Shown: positions 1 through 8,496, counted from the stretch's first letter. The stretch: DNA of 64,000 bases from Clostridiales bacterium (GCA_029010715.1 JAQXKZ010000010.1:78226-142225), one strand, 5' to 3'. The notes: generated from the letters alone by a model not told the origin. A program made the numbers and translations.

Positions 1-1
1 C

Positions 2-85
2 GACATAAAAGTCATGAATACCATGCTGGCCAGAGAGGGCCTTTCAGGTAATAAGGACTTTGAGATAACAACAGAAAGGACATAA
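2..85 (+). CDS. C-terminal fragment, possibly XpaC-like protein (5' end outside window)
   Basis: An open frame enters from the left edge and ends at TAA 83-85, only 4 bases before the TelA-like start. The 27 visible residues read ...LAREGLSGNKDFEITTERT. In many Firmicutes the gene directly upstream of telA encodes an XpaC-type protein (5-bromo-4-chloroindolyl phosphate hydrolysis family). The identity is therefore inferred mainly from position; the visible tail is too short to prove it. The near-contact with the next gene supports an operon and translational coupling. Confidence 0.4.
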   Translation, partial: DIKVMNTMLAREGLSGNKDFEITTERT

Positions 86-89
86 TGAA

Positions 90-1247
90 ATGAGTGAAGA
101 AAGCAGCTTCATCCCCTCCCTGACTCTCGAGCCCAATGCGGCGGAAACCGCTGCGGCAGTCGAGGCCGCGCCTGTTGAAGAAAAGAAGGCAGAACCGGCA
201 GCTGTCGAAAAGCTTGACATAAGCAGTCTCTCCCCCGCAGAGCAGGCCGCTGTCCGCGATTTCTCGCAGAAGATAGACATAACCAATACCGAACAGGTAA
301 TGAACTACGGCAGCGCTGCACAGAAAAACATTTCCGAATTCTCCGACGCCGCGCTCAGCACTGTTAAAACCAAGGATCTCGGTGAATGCGGCGACATGCT
401 CAGCTCACTGGTCATAGAGCTGAAAGGTCTGAACTTTGACGAGGAAGAGAAAAAGGGCTTCCTCGGCCTCTTCAAGAAGGCCTCCCAGTCCATTGCCGAG
501 AAAAAGGCACAGTTTGACAAGGCCGAGGTCAATGTCGACAAAATAGTCGAGGAGCTTGAAAAGCATGAGATCACGCTGATGAAAGACATCAGCATGATGG
601 ATAAAATGTATGAAAAGAACCAGGAGTATATGAAGGAACTGACCATGTACATCCTGGCCGGAAAGCTGAAGATCGAAAACCTGCGCAATGTTGAGCTTCC
701 GAAGTATGTGGCAAAGGCCCAGGAGACTGGGCTTCCCGAGGATGCTCAGGCCGCGAACGACTTTGCAAACCTTATCGGCCGCTTTGAGAAGAAGATCCAC
801 GATCTGGAGCTGACCCGTACAATCTCCGTGCAGATGGCGCCGCAGATACGCATGGTGCAGAACAACGACAGCCTGATGGCCGAGAAGATCCGCTCGTCCA
901 TCGTCAACACCATCCCCCTCTGGAAGAATCAGATGGTGCTGGCCCTGTCGCTTTACCACTCCGAGCAGGCCATGAAAGCCCAGCGCAACGTGACCGACGT
1001 TACCAACGAGCTGCTGACCAGAAATGCCGAGGCCCTGCACCAGGGCAGCGTCGGCATCGCACGCGAGTCCGAGCGCGCCATTGTTGACATGGAGACGCTC
1101 AAAAAGACCAACATGGAGCTTATTGCTACCCTCGACGAGGTGCGCCAGATTCAGGACGACGGGCGTGCCCGCCGCGCACAGGCCGAGGAAGAGCTTGCCC
1201 GCATCGAGGGTGAGCTGAAGGATAAGCTGCTGGAAATGAAGGGCTGA
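90..1247 (+). CDS. TelA-like toxic anion resistance protein
   Basis: A 385-residue protein of the TelA/KlaA family, whose members are linked to tellurite or other toxic anion tolerance and to cell envelope stress; the biochemical role is not established. An acidic, Ala/Glu-rich N-terminus (1-50) precedes a long alpha-helical body. The most conserved stretch (about residues 250-345) carries the family signatures QMAPQIRMVQNND, SIVNTIPLWKNQ and the TNELLTRNAE segment. The C-terminus is a charged coiled coil. The start ATG at 90 lies 4 bases after the upstream stop; AGAAAGGA at 73-80 is a usable ribosome binding site. It is cytosolic, with no signal peptide or membrane segment. A LemA-like gene follows 30 bases downstream, suggesting a three-gene envelope-stress operon. 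Confidence 0.9.
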   Translation: MSEESSFIPSLTLEPNAAETAAAVEAAPVEEKKAEPAAVEKLDISSLSPAEQAAVRDFSQKIDITNTEQVMNYGSAAQKNISEFSDAALSTVKTKDLGECGDMLSSLVIELKGLNFDEEEKKGFLGLFKKASQSIAEKKAQFDKAEVNVDKIVEELEKHEITLMKDISMMDKMYEKNQEYMKELTMYILAGKLKIENLRNVELPKYVAKAQETGLPEDAQAANDFANLIGRFEKKIHDLELTRTISVQMAPQIRMVQNNDSLMAEKIRSSIVNTIPLWKNQMVLALSLYHSEQAMKAQRNVTDVTNELLTRNAEALHQGSVGIARESERAIVDMETLKKTNMELIATLDEVRQIQDDGRARRAQAEEELARIEGELKDKLLEMKG

Positions 1248-1277
1248 TAAGTCCCGGGTCCCCACAAGGAGGCTAAG

Positions 1278-1838
1278 ATGAAGTTTTTCAAACGCCCCGC
1301 CGTGGCGGTTATACTCACTGTGATTATCGTCATCTGCTCGTCCCTGATCTCCGTAAACGCCAAGCTCGGCAGCAGATGCGACCGGGTAATCGACGGCTTT
1401 TACGACGGCGTGCGTTATAACCGTGAAAATCACCCCGCCATTGCAGATCAGCTCCAGACACTGTGCTCCGTCGCGGACGAAATGACAGTGATCGCCGGCA
1501 ACTACGGAATAGACACAGCGGAGTTGTCCGACACCTGCAACAATCTGCGTTTGGCGCTGCGATACAGCACGAAGGACATATCCTATATATATGCCGAATA
1601 TATCAATTTTCTCTCCGCTCTGCGCACTGCTGAAAACGCGCTGCACTCAACCGGACTAAGTGAACGGCACATGAGCGCCATGGAGGGCTATTCGGATACT
1701 ATCTCCGCCTGTGTTGAGCTGATAGACGGAGCCTGCTACAACGATACCGTCCGCGATTTCATGCGCAGTTATGATAAATTTCCGGTCAGAGGATGGGTGG
1801 AAATTTTGGGCATAACCTTCCCGGAATACTTTTCCTGA
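1278..1838 (+). CDS. LemA-like membrane-anchored protein
   Basis: A 186-residue protein with an N-terminal hydrophobic segment (about residues 8-27) that should act as a signal anchor, leaving a helical domain outside the membrane. The C-terminal part resembles LemA proteins: ENALHSTGLSERHM..MEGYSD followed by YNDTVRDFMRSYDKFP and a hydrophobic tail ending FPEYFS, matching the LemA pattern YN..V..FN...FP and a terminal aromatic. No enzymatic motif is visible. It follows the TelA-like gene with an AAGGAGG site at 1267-1273, so it is probably co-transcribed. The family's function is unknown; it often sits near envelope stress genes. The LemA assignment rests on the C-terminal third and is moderate. 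Confidence 0.55.
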   Translation: MKFFKRPAVAVILTVIIVICSSLISVNAKLGSRCDRVIDGFYDGVRYNRENHPAIADQLQTLCSVADEMTVIAGNYGIDTAELSDTCNNLRLALRYSTKDISYIYAEYINFLSALRTAENALHSTGLSERHMSAMEGYSDTISACVELIDGACYNDTVRDFMRSYDKFPVRGWVEILGITFPEYFS

Positions 1839-1886
1839 ACACGTACATAAAAACAGCAACCGCTTTTATTACACAGAGGTAGAAAA

Positions 1887-2360
1887 ATGTCAATAGAAAA
1901 AGGACGCGCATATTTTCGTGCTCTCGGGCTGGAGGACAGAGTTCAGGAATTCACCGTCTCCTCCGCAACTGTCGAGCTGGCCGCTCAGGCGCTCGGCGTC
2001 GAGGGCGCACGCATAGCTAAGACACTGTCGTTTAAGACCGCGGATGGCTGCATGCTTATCCTCGCAGCCGGCGACGCGAGGATCGACAATCACAAGTTCA
2101 AGGAGTACTTCCACTTCAAGGCCAAGATGCTCTCAGCCGACGAGGTGCTCGAGCTGGTCGGCCATCCGGTCGGCGGCGTCTGCCCATTCGGAATAAACGA
2201 TGGAGTCCCGGTTTATCTCGACGACAGTATGAAGCGCTTTGAGACTGTATTTCCCGCTGTCGGCAGCGCCAACAGCGCAATAGAGCTTAATCTTGACGAG
2301 CTGTACAAGTATTCCAATGCCATAGCCTGGATCGACGTATGCAAGCTCCCGGAGGCATGA
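1887..2360 (+). CDS. YbaK/EbsC-type aminoacyl-tRNA deacylase
   Basis: A 157-residue single-domain YbaK/ProX-family protein. Relatives hydrolyse mischarged tRNA (for example Cys-tRNAPro) in trans. Visible family features are the helical start with VEKGRAYFRALGLEDRVQEF-like layout, the AQALGVEGARIAKTLSFKT segment containing the conserved Lys, LAAGDARID, and VGGVCPFGIN, the hallmark GG..P....... loop. The length is typical for a free-standing editing domain. The start ATG at 1887 follows ACAGAGG at 1874-1880. It lies 48 bases after the LemA-like gene, so it may be in the same transcript, which would end at the strong terminator at 2503-2546. The exact editing specificity cannot be read from the sequence. 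Confidence 0.85.
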   Translation: MSIEKGRAYFRALGLEDRVQEFTVSSATVELAAQALGVEGARIAKTLSFKTADGCMLILAAGDARIDNHKFKEYFHFKAKMLSADEVLELVGHPVGGVCPFGINDGVPVYLDDSMKRFETVFPAVGSANSAIELNLDELYKYSNAIAWIDVCKLPEA

Positions 2361-2704
2361 GTATCTGATTTTTCGCAGATTTTTTTTGACGCTGCAGATC
2401 TCTTTGTTAACCTGCGTATAGACAGGCGCAGATATGTATCAAAACGCGGAGAAAAAATCAGAAATAAAGACCAACAGAAAGACTAACAGAAGTACAATAC
2501 ATAAAACAGATTCAGCCTGTAAATCCGTACAGGCTGAATCTGTTTTTATACTGAGGCATAATCATGTCACGCGAGGCGGCATCCGCAGAGCATAACGGAT
2601 ATCGGGGATGCCAACGATGCATGCCGTGACTGTTACCGATCATATTGCCTTGTTTTTACTGCACTTTTGTATTGTATACCGTGAAATGACGGATTTCCAT
2701 TGGC
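2361..2704. other. Intergenic region between converging genes
   Basis: 344 bases between the YbaK-like gene (+) and tyrS (-). It holds one strong bidirectional terminator (separate entry) and a weak ATCTG...CAGAT hairpin followed by T8 at about 2364-2388 that could be a first terminator for the plus-strand genes. Nothing else, including no small gene with a convincing ribosome binding site, was seen. Confidence 0.5.
2503..2546. terminator. Bidirectional rho-independent terminator
   Basis: Inverted repeat CAGATTCAGCCTGT (2507-2520) / ACAGGCTGAATCTG (2529-2542), 14 perfect pairs with an 8-nt loop. It is flanked by A4 on the left and T5 on the right, so it works in both directions between converging genes. 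Confidence 0.85.
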
Positions 2705-3928
2705 TCACTTGAGAATGACCTTGTTGAAGTTCTTCTTGCCGCGCTTGACAACAATGCCTTTCTTCAGCTCGTCGGCGCTGTAGTTACGTCCGATATCGGT
2801 TATCTTCTCGTCGTCGACGGTGACACCGCCCTGCTGGATGTTGCGGCGGGCATCGGACTTGGAGGCACAGAGTCCGGACCTGACGAGAATACTCATAATA
2901 TTCATCGTACCATCATCCAGCTCGTCTCCGGTAAGCTCTGTAGTGGGCATATTGCTGCTGTCTCCGCCGCCGACAAACAACGCCTTTGCAGCGGTCTCGG
3001 CCTTTTTGGCCTCCTCCTCACCGTGGACAAGGCTTGTGAGCTCGTAGGCAAGGATCTCCTTGGCGCGGTTGAGCCGGCTGCCCTCCCACTTATCCATCTC
3101 GTCGATCTGATCAAGCGGGAGGAAAGTAAGCATGCGGATACACTTGAGTACGTCCGCATCACCGACATTGCGCCAGTACTGGTAAAACTCGTAGGGGCTG
3201 GTCTTGTTCGGGTCGAGCCAAACAGCTCCTGCCGCGGTCTTGCCCATCTTCTTACCCTCGGAGTTGAGCAGCAGGGTAATGGTCATGGCGTGCGCGTCCT
3301 TGCCGAGCTTACGGCGTATGAGCTCAGTGCCGCCCAGCATGTTGCTCCACTGGTCGTTTCCACCGAACTGCATGTTGCAGCCGTAATGCTGGAACATGTA
3401 GTAGAAGTCATAGCTCTGCATAATCATGTAGTTGAACTCGAGGAAGCTCAGGCCCTTTTCCATACGCTGCTTGTAGCATTCTGCACGGAGCATATTATTG
3501 ACGGAAAAGCAGGCCCCGACCTCGCGCAGAAGTTCGATGTAATTGAGCGGTTCGAGCCATTCGGCGTTGTGCAGCATCAGCGCCTTGCCGTCCGAGAAGT
3601 CGATGAATCGCTCCATTTGGCGCTTGAAGCATTCGGCGTTGTATTTGATGTCCTCCCTGGTCAGCATTTTGCGCATGTCGGTACGTCCGGAAGGGTCGCC
3701 GATAAGAGTGGTGCCGTCGCCGATAAGGGCGATGGGCTTGTTGCCGGCCATCTGCAGGCGCTTCATCAGGCACAGAGCCATAAAATGACCGACATGCAGA
3801 GAATCCGCGGTGCAGTCAAAGCCGATATAGAAAGTGGCTTTGCCATTATTGACCATCTCTCTTATCTCTTTCTCGTCTGTCACCTGAGCGATAAGACCTC
3901 TGGCGACAAGTTCTTCATAGATTCCCAT
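2705..3928 (-). CDS. tyrS: Tyrosyl-tRNA synthetase
   Basis: Class I aminoacyl-tRNA synthetase that charges tRNATyr in the cytosol. The protein (about 407 residues) shows the N-terminal YIGFDCTADSLHVGHF segment with the HIGH signature as HVGH, the tyrosine-pocket region GGNDQWSNMLGG, the KMSKS loop as KMGKT, and a C-terminal S4 RNA-binding domain (VRSGLCASKSDARRNIQQGGV). The ATG at 3928 is preferred over one at 3934 because GGGGG at 3937-3941 is then spaced about 8 bases away. It follows a small Cys-rich gene with 16 bases between them. Both lie downstream of a tyrosine-type T-box leader, so expression should respond to uncharged tRNATyr. Confidence 0.97.
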   Translation of the reverse strand: MGIYEELVARGLIAQVTDEKEIREMVNNGKATFYIGFDCTADSLHVGHFMALCLMKRLQMAGNKPIALIGDGTTLIGDPSGRTDMRKMLTREDIKYNAECFKRQMERFIDFSDGKALMLHNAEWLEPLNYIELLREVGACFSVNNMLRAECYKQRMEKGLSFLEFNYMIMQSYDFYYMFQHYGCNMQFGGNDQWSNMLGGTELIRRKLGKDAHAMTITLLLNSEGKKMGKTAAGAVWLDPNKTSPYEFYQYWRNVGDADVLKCIRMLTFLPLDQIDEMDKWEGSRLNRAKEILAYELTSLVHGEEEAKKAETAAKALFVGGGDSSNMPTTELTGDELDDGTMNIMSILVRSGLCASKSDARRNIQQGGVTVDDEKITDIGRNYSADELKKGIVVKRGKKNFNKVILK

Positions 3929-3944
3929 TTTCATTTCCCCCGTA

Positions 3945-4337
3945 TTATATATTGTTTTTGATTATTTCCATGGCTTTCTCCGCTTCATATGCGATAAGCT
4001 CATCGCAGGAGATACCGGCGCGTTTCAGATCCCGGCAGCGCATACAGCCGTATCTGGCTTCAAAGTCCGCTGTCAGCTCCCTGCCCAGCGCCGCTACCCT
4101 ATTCCTTGACTGCGCGTCTCCGGATTCGTTATACGGGAAGCACAGGCCAATCGCCATCATTGCGCCGGACACAGCCCCGCATATCTCACCGCAGCGCATA
4201 CCGCAGCCGAAGCCGCCGCTTATCGCAAGCGCGGTCTTTTCATCCAGCCCGGTATATTCGCCGCAGGTACACAGCACGCTCTGGGCACAGTTAAAGCCTC
4301 TTTTATGAATCTCCAACGCTTTTTGTTTGTTTGTCAC
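3945..4337 (-). CDS. C_GCAxxG_C_C family protein
   Basis: A protein of about 130 residues in the family named for the motif C-GCAxxG-C-C. Visible landmarks are FNCAQSVLCTCGEYTG, ISGGFGCGMRCGEICGAVSGAMMAIGL, and a late pair of Cys in YGCMRCRDL. The conserved cysteines suggest a redox or metal-centre role, but no function is established. The start is GTG at 4337, with GGAG about 8 bases upstream; longer upstream readings run back through the T-box leader and are not translated. It is the first gene after the T-box and tyrS follows 16 bases later, an unusual pairing. Confidence 0.8.
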   Translation of the reverse strand: MTNKQKALEIHKRGFNCAQSVLCTCGEYTGLDEKTALAISGGFGCGMRCGEICGAVSGAMMAIGLCFPYNESGDAQSRNRVAALGRELTADFEARYGCMRCRDLKRAGISCDELIAYEAEKAMEIIKNNI

Positions 4338-4354
4338 AAGCACATCTCCGTAAT

Positions 4355-4616
4355 TCAAAAAGCCCTCTGTCCGGAAGGACAGAGGGCATAATCCTGCGGT
4401 ACCACCTCTGCATCGTCCGCACCTCACGGTGGGGACCTCAGCAAGTGCAAAGCACTCACGCGCTGTACCGGGCGCGCCCGTCATAGCCTACTCACAGCAG
4501 CTTTCGGTATGCCGCTCGGGACCGTATTCAGTCTGTCCGCCTCTCCCCCTCACAGCAGCCGGGGTCTCTCTGCGCAGGCAAAAACAGCTTACTCCTGTCC
4601 GTCATTGCGTTGAACA
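4355..4616 (-). promoter_or_regulatory. T-box leader, predicted tyrosine specificity
   Basis: On the minus strand the leader contains the T-box core AGGTGGTACCGC (4395-4406 region) and, just downstream, a terminator hairpin GCCCTCTGTCC/GGACAGAGGGC (4362-4372 and 4377-4387) with a 4-nt loop and T5. Upstream are stem I elements: AGAGA with an apical GGCTGCTGTGAGG segment. A candidate specifier TAC (Tyr) lies at 4526-4524 in the context GAATACGG. This fits the downstream tyrS. Uncharged tRNATyr would favour the antiterminator. The specifier assignment is inferred; the T-box and terminator are clear. Confidence 0.92.
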
Positions 4617-4622
4617 GCTTGG

Positions 4623-4651
4623 ATTATACTTTATAATCACGGCAATGTCAA
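4623..4651 (-). promoter_or_regulatory. Consensus sigma-A promoter for the T-box operon
   Basis: On the minus strand, TTGACA (4651-4646) and TATAAT (4628-4623) are separated by exactly 17 bases, a perfect housekeeping promoter. Its -35 box overlaps the recN stop codon (4648), so the T-box operon is separable from the upstream recN operon. Transcription should begin near 4616. Confidence 0.9.
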
Positions 4652-6336
4652 GCCGGGCTGCGGGAAGCCTTATATTTTTCACAGGCACGCAGCTGCTCCT
4701 CTGCGCTGGCCAGAGTGGTTTCGGTAATATTGTCGCCGCCGTGCATTCTCGCCAGCTCCTGCTTGCGGCCCTCCCGGTCAAGCGGCAGAACATCCGTATA
4801 GGTTCTCCCGCCGCGCTCTTCCTTGCGTATCAGATAATGGTTGTCCGCCATCGCCGCGATCTGCGGCAGGTGCGTCACGCACATGACCTGCCTGCCCATA
4901 GACACGCAGAACAGCTTCTCGCCGACTCTCTGTGCCGCGATACCGGACACGCCGGTGTCTATCTCATCAAAGATCATGGTGCCTACCGGGTCGTTCTCGG
5001 CAAAGACATTCTTCATTGCGAGCATTATGCGGCTCAGCTCACCGCCGGAAGCGATACGGCTTATGCGCCCAAGCGCCTCCCCGGCATTTGCAGACATAAT
5101 AAATCGTATATTGTCGCAGCCGTTTGCGTCGAAGCCCGGCTCATTTTCCTGCAGAGCAAAATCTACCGCGAACCTGACCGAAGACATATTCAACTCTCTG
5201 AGTTCACCGGTGATGCGCTTTTCAAGCTCCAGGGCCGCTTCATGCCTCTTCTCACTGAGCTGTGCGGCACGGATCCGGCACTGCTTTTCTGCCGCTGCAA
5301 GTTCTCTCCTGAGCTTTGCGGCGCGCTCATCGGCATACTGGATGTCGTCCAGCTTTTCCCGGCACTCGTCGAGATACGCGATCAGCGCCTCTTCGTCACG
5401 CGAGTACTTACGCTGAAGCTTATTTAGCAGCGCTATGCGTGTTTCAAGCTCGTCATACTCCTCTGGTGAGAAGTCCAGACTGTCCCGAAAGTCGCGCAGC
5501 GTTTCCGACGCATCGGAGAGCATGAACGCGGCGCCGGTAATATTCTCCGCCGCAGTCTCAAGCTCCGGAGCAAACGCCGAAGCCCTGCTCGTAAAATACG
5601 CCGCATTCTGCGCCATGGATACAGCGTTATCGTCCCCGCCGCTGAGGATTTCAACAGCCTGGTCGAGGGCATCGGTCAGCTTCTCGGAGTTTCTGAGCAG
5701 GTCACGTCTGGCGGTAATGGTGTCGTACTCCCCCGCTTTCAGACCGGCTCTTTCAAGCTCTTCTATCTGGTAACGCAGGCTGTCACTCAGCCGCTCCTTC
5801 TCTGTTTCGTCCATCTGCAGCTTGCCAAGCTCTCTGCTGACAGACCGGTACCTCGACCACGCCTCTCCGTACGCATCTATGGTCTCCGCTGGGACCCCGA
5901 AGCGGTCAAGGTATTCCCTGTGCCGGCGCTCGTCCATAAGCTGCCGTCCGTCGTTCTGTCCGTGTATATCCACGAGCCGTGACGCCAGTTCCTTAAGCTG
6001 TGCCGCAGTCACCGGCGTGCCGCATACACGGCAGCCGCTCTTGCCCTCGGCAGTAATGCGCCGCTGGATGATAAGCTCATCGTCGGCCTCTATATCGTTT
6101 TCCTGAAGCCAATCCTCGCAGCCGGCCACGTCAAAAGACGCGGTGACAAGGCCTTTCTCGGCCCCGCGCCGGACCAGCTCACGGCTGACACGCTCACCGA
6201 GTACAGCCCCGATCGAATCAATTACTATGGATTTACCGGCGCCGGTCTCACCTGTAAGGACATTCAGGCCTTTCCCAAAAGAGATATCGGCTCTTTCTAT
6301 AACGGCTATGTTTTCTATGTGCAGCTCGTTGAGCAT
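4648..6336 (-). CDS. recN: DNA repair protein RecN
   Basis: An SMC-like ATPase of 562 residues that acts in recombinational repair of double-strand breaks. It opens with MLNELHIENIAVIERADISF and Walker A GETGAGKS (about 31-38), followed by a long coiled-coil middle. The C-terminal ATPase half carries the ABC signature RIASGGELSRIMLAMK and Walker B MIFDEIDTGVSG, then VTHLPQIAAMADNHY. The length is the family norm. It is the last gene of the asp23-to-recN run; argR lies 33 bases upstream. In many clostridia recN is followed by spoIVB and spo0A, but here an independent T-box operon comes next. Confidence 0.97.
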   Translation of the reverse strand: MLNELHIENIAVIERADISFGKGLNVLTGETGAGKSIVIDSIGAVLGERVSRELVRRGAEKGLVTASFDVAGCEDWLQENDIEADDELIIQRRITAEGKSGCRVCGTPVTAAQLKELASRLVDIHGQNDGRQLMDERRHREYLDRFGVPAETIDAYGEAWSRYRSVSRELGKLQMDETEKERLSDSLRYQIEELERAGLKAGEYDTITARRDLLRNSEKLTDALDQAVEILSGGDDNAVSMAQNAAYFTSRASAFAPELETAAENITGAAFMLSDASETLRDFRDSLDFSPEEYDELETRIALLNKLQRKYSRDEEALIAYLDECREKLDDIQYADERAAKLRRELAAAEKQCRIRAAQLSEKRHEAALELEKRITGELRELNMSSVRFAVDFALQENEPGFDANGCDNIRFIMSANAGEALGRISRIASGGELSRIMLAMKNVFAENDPVGTMIFDEIDTGVSGIAAQRVGEKLFCVSMGRQVMCVTHLPQIAAMADNHYLIRKEERGGRTYTDVLPLDREGRKQELARMHGGDNITETTLASAEEQLRACEKYKASRSPA

Positions 6337-6369
6337 ATTCCGGCCCCCTCCGCAGCATTGCAGCGATGT

Positions 6370-6822
6370 TCAGATAAGTTCCTCTATTTCATGATAAAAG
6401 CTCTGTGCCGCCACGTTGTCGCGCATCGCAATAAACGCGGTATCATCTCCGGCCAGAGTACCGACCAGGCCGTCGATCTCCATGCTGTCCAGAGCAGAGC
6501 AGGCTGCCGGAGCAAGTCCAGGAAGAGTCTTGATCACAAGCAGGTTCTGTGCAATATCGTAGGATAACACGCCCTCCTTGAATATTTTCCGCAGCCTGAC
6601 ATCAAGCGCCGAGTTATCCTGTTTCGTCGCGGCAACGTACCTGTAGCTGCCGTTCGGGCCCATTTCCTTGACAAGGCGCATATCCCTTATGTCCCTTGAA
6701 AGAGTCGCCTGCGTGCTCTTGACGCCGCGCTCGGCCAGTGCCTCCAGAAGCTGGTTCTGGGTCTCTATATCCCTTTCGTTGATTATCTCCATGATAACGC
6801 TCTGCCTGCCGAGTTTCATCAT
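6370..6822 (-). CDS. argR: Arginine repressor ArgR
   Basis: A 150-residue transcription factor of the ArgR/AhrC family. The N-terminal winged helix contains the recognition helix in the ...GVKSTQATLSRDIRDMRLVKE segment (about residues 34-54), and the C-terminal domain has the arginine-binding and trimer motif GTLAGDDTAFI (about 125-135). It senses arginine and controls arginine metabolism genes. The start follows GGAGG with good spacing. It sits between nadK and recN, as in many Firmicutes, where its position near recN is conserved without a clear functional link. Confidence 0.95.
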   Translation of the reverse strand: MMKLGRQSVIMEIINERDIETQNQLLEALAERGVKSTQATLSRDIRDMRLVKEMGPNGSYRYVAATKQDNSALDVRLRKIFKEGVLSYDIAQNLLVIKTLPGLAPAACSALDSMEIDGLVGTLAGDDTAFIAMRDNVAAQSFYHEIEELI

Positions 6823-6837
6823 GTATCCTCCATTGCT

Positions 6838-7695
6838 TCAGCGTAGTTTTTCAAATGCGATCTCATAAAAGTTTCTGAGGCCCATGTCGGCCATCAGTGT
6901 GACGCTCTCCGAGCGTCGTACATGTACTATGTCTCTGTTTGCTATATCCAGCACGGAGTTGCCGTCAACGGAAAGGTAGGCCCTGCGCCCGTGCAGCTTT
7001 CTTATATACACGTCAACCTCACGGTCCGGGCCGAGCACAAAGCTGCGAGAGCTCATCATATGCGCGCATATTGGGCTGATAATAATGTTCTGCGCATCCG
7101 GCTCAACTATCGGTCCGCCGGCCGACATGGAGTATCCGGTAGAGCCTGTAGGCGTGGACAGAATAATCCCGTCTCCCGAAAAGGCCGTTATATTGTCCCC
7201 GTTGCACTGTGCAGTCACATTTATACACTCGCCGTAGCCGTGCACAACCACATCATTGAGCGCGCAATCGGTATATATGATGTCTCCGCCCCGGATAACG
7301 CTCACGTCGATCTTCATACGGCGGCTGAGCTTTCCCCCGCCCTGTGCAGCTTTGAGCACATAGTCCAGCTCATCCGGCTCCAGCAAAGCCATAAAGCCCA
7401 TGGACCCCAGATTCACACCTATGATAGGTATACTGCGGCCCTTTATCTGCCGCGCGACGCTGAGAAGTGTTCCGTCACCGCCGATGACAACGATGAAGCC
7501 GCAACGATCCGCAACCTTCTGAAGCTCTGTCGTAATCAGACCTTTCGGAAGGACGTCATCGGCGTTCTCCGCAAATATCGGACAGATGCAGGTTTCAAAG
7601 CCGTTTTGTCCAAGAAGCTCCGCGGTTTTCTGCGCAAGAGCGCAGCCCGTGTCCCTGAAGGGATTGGTACATATCGCTGTAAAATTATTCTTCAT
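6838..7695 (-). CDS. nadK: NAD kinase
   Basis: A 285-residue ATP-NAD kinase that phosphorylates NAD to NADP in the cytosol. The family signatures are present: GGDGTLLSVAR (GGDGT motif), GVNLGSMGFMA (GxxxGxLGF-like), CALNDVVVHG (NE/D motif, here ND), GDGIILSTPTGSTGYSMSAGGPIV, and the C-terminal DG segment LSVDGNSVLD. It begins one base after the tlyA stop, so the two are translationally coupled. Place in the operon (dxs, tlyA, nadK, argR) matches other clostridia. Confidence 0.96.
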   Translation of the reverse strand: MKNNFTAICTNPFRDTGCALAQKTAELLGQNGFETCICPIFAENADDVLPKGLITTELQKVADRCGFIVVIGGDGTLLSVARQIKGRSIPIIGVNLGSMGFMALLEPDELDYVLKAAQGGGKLSRRMKIDVSVIRGGDIIYTDCALNDVVVHGYGECINVTAQCNGDNITAFSGDGIILSTPTGSTGYSMSAGGPIVEPDAQNIIISPICAHMMSSRSFVLGPDREVDVYIRKLHGRRAYLSVDGNSVLDIANRDIVHVRRSESVTLMADMGLRNFYEIAFEKLR

Positions 7696-8490
7696 TTACA
7701 ATACCTCGTGTGAAGCGGCCACGACCGCCTCCACGTCAATGTCTGCAGGCTGTCCGTCACAGTTTCTCATATGGCAGATGTATTCGATGTTGCCCTCCGG
7801 CCCCTTTATCGGAGAAAAATCCAGGCCCAGAACGGAAAGGCCGAGCTCCGGGGCAAAATCAAGTATTCCGTGTATGACATGCTTATGCACGGCGCTGTCA
7901 CGCACAACGCCTTTCTTGCCCACCTCTTCCCTGCCTGCCTCAAACTGCGGCTTGATAAGGCAGACTATATCGGCCTCCGGCTTCAGCAGCCGCTTTACCG
8001 CAGGAAGTACCAGCTTTATCGAGATAAACGAGACATCCATAACAGCCAGATCCATAAGCTCCGGTATCTGCTCACTCGTTACATAGCGCAGGTTTGTGCG
8101 TTCAAGGTTTACTACGCGCACGTCCGTGCGCAGCTTCCATGCAAGCTGGCCGTAGCCGACGTCCACCGCATAGACCTTTGCCGCCCCGTGCTGCAGCAGC
8201 ACATCGGTAAAGCCGCCGGTCGATGCACCGCAGTCGATACAGGTCTTTCCTGCAGGGTCAATCGGAAAGACTTTCAGCGCCTTGTCAAGCTTGAATCCGC
8301 CGCGGCTTACAAAAGGCAGCGCGTCGCCGTGCAGCTCGACCTTTGCATCAGGCGCTACCTGCATTCCCGGCTTGTCAGCACGCTGACCGTTTACGAAGAC
8401 CAGGCCGCTCATGATCGTCGTTTTTGCCCTTTCGCGGCTCTCCGTATATCCAAGATCGTAGACCAGCTGGTCCAGACGAAGCTTCTTCAT
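7696..8490 (-). CDS. tlyA: TlyA-family rRNA 2'-O-methyltransferase
   Basis: A 264-residue protein with an N-terminal S4 RNA-binding domain (KKLRLDQLVYDLGYTESRERAKTTIMSGLVFVNG, given here in part) and an FtsJ-like methyltransferase domain. Motif I is CIDCGASTGGFTDVLLQHGA; catalytic region MDVSFISIKLVLPAV and LIKPQFEAGREEVGKKGVVRD are visible. In other species TlyA methylates 2'-O of cytidines in 16S and 23S rRNA. It lies between dxs and nadK. Hemolysin labels for this family come from heterologous expression and are not supported here. Confidence 0.94.
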   Translation of the reverse strand: MKKLRLDQLVYDLGYTESRERAKTTIMSGLVFVNGQRADKPGMQVAPDAKVELHGDALPFVSRGGFKLDKALKVFPIDPAGKTCIDCGASTGGFTDVLLQHGAAKVYAVDVGYGQLAWKLRTDVRVVNLERTNLRYVTSEQIPELMDLAVMDVSFISIKLVLPAVKRLLKPEADIVCLIKPQFEAGREEVGKKGVVRDSAVHKHVIHGILDFAPELGLSVLGLDFSPIKGPEGNIEYICHMRNCDGQPADIDVEAVVAASHEVL

Positions 8491-8496
8491 ACCCTC

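Noticed and set aside
405..1646. Long open frame antisense to the TelA-like gene
   Set aside because: It runs across two genes on the other strand, has no family resemblance or ribosome binding site, and reflects high GC codon structure.
3023..3961. Long open frame antisense to tyrS
   Set aside because: Composition typical of a mirror frame; tyrS is unambiguous on the opposite strand.
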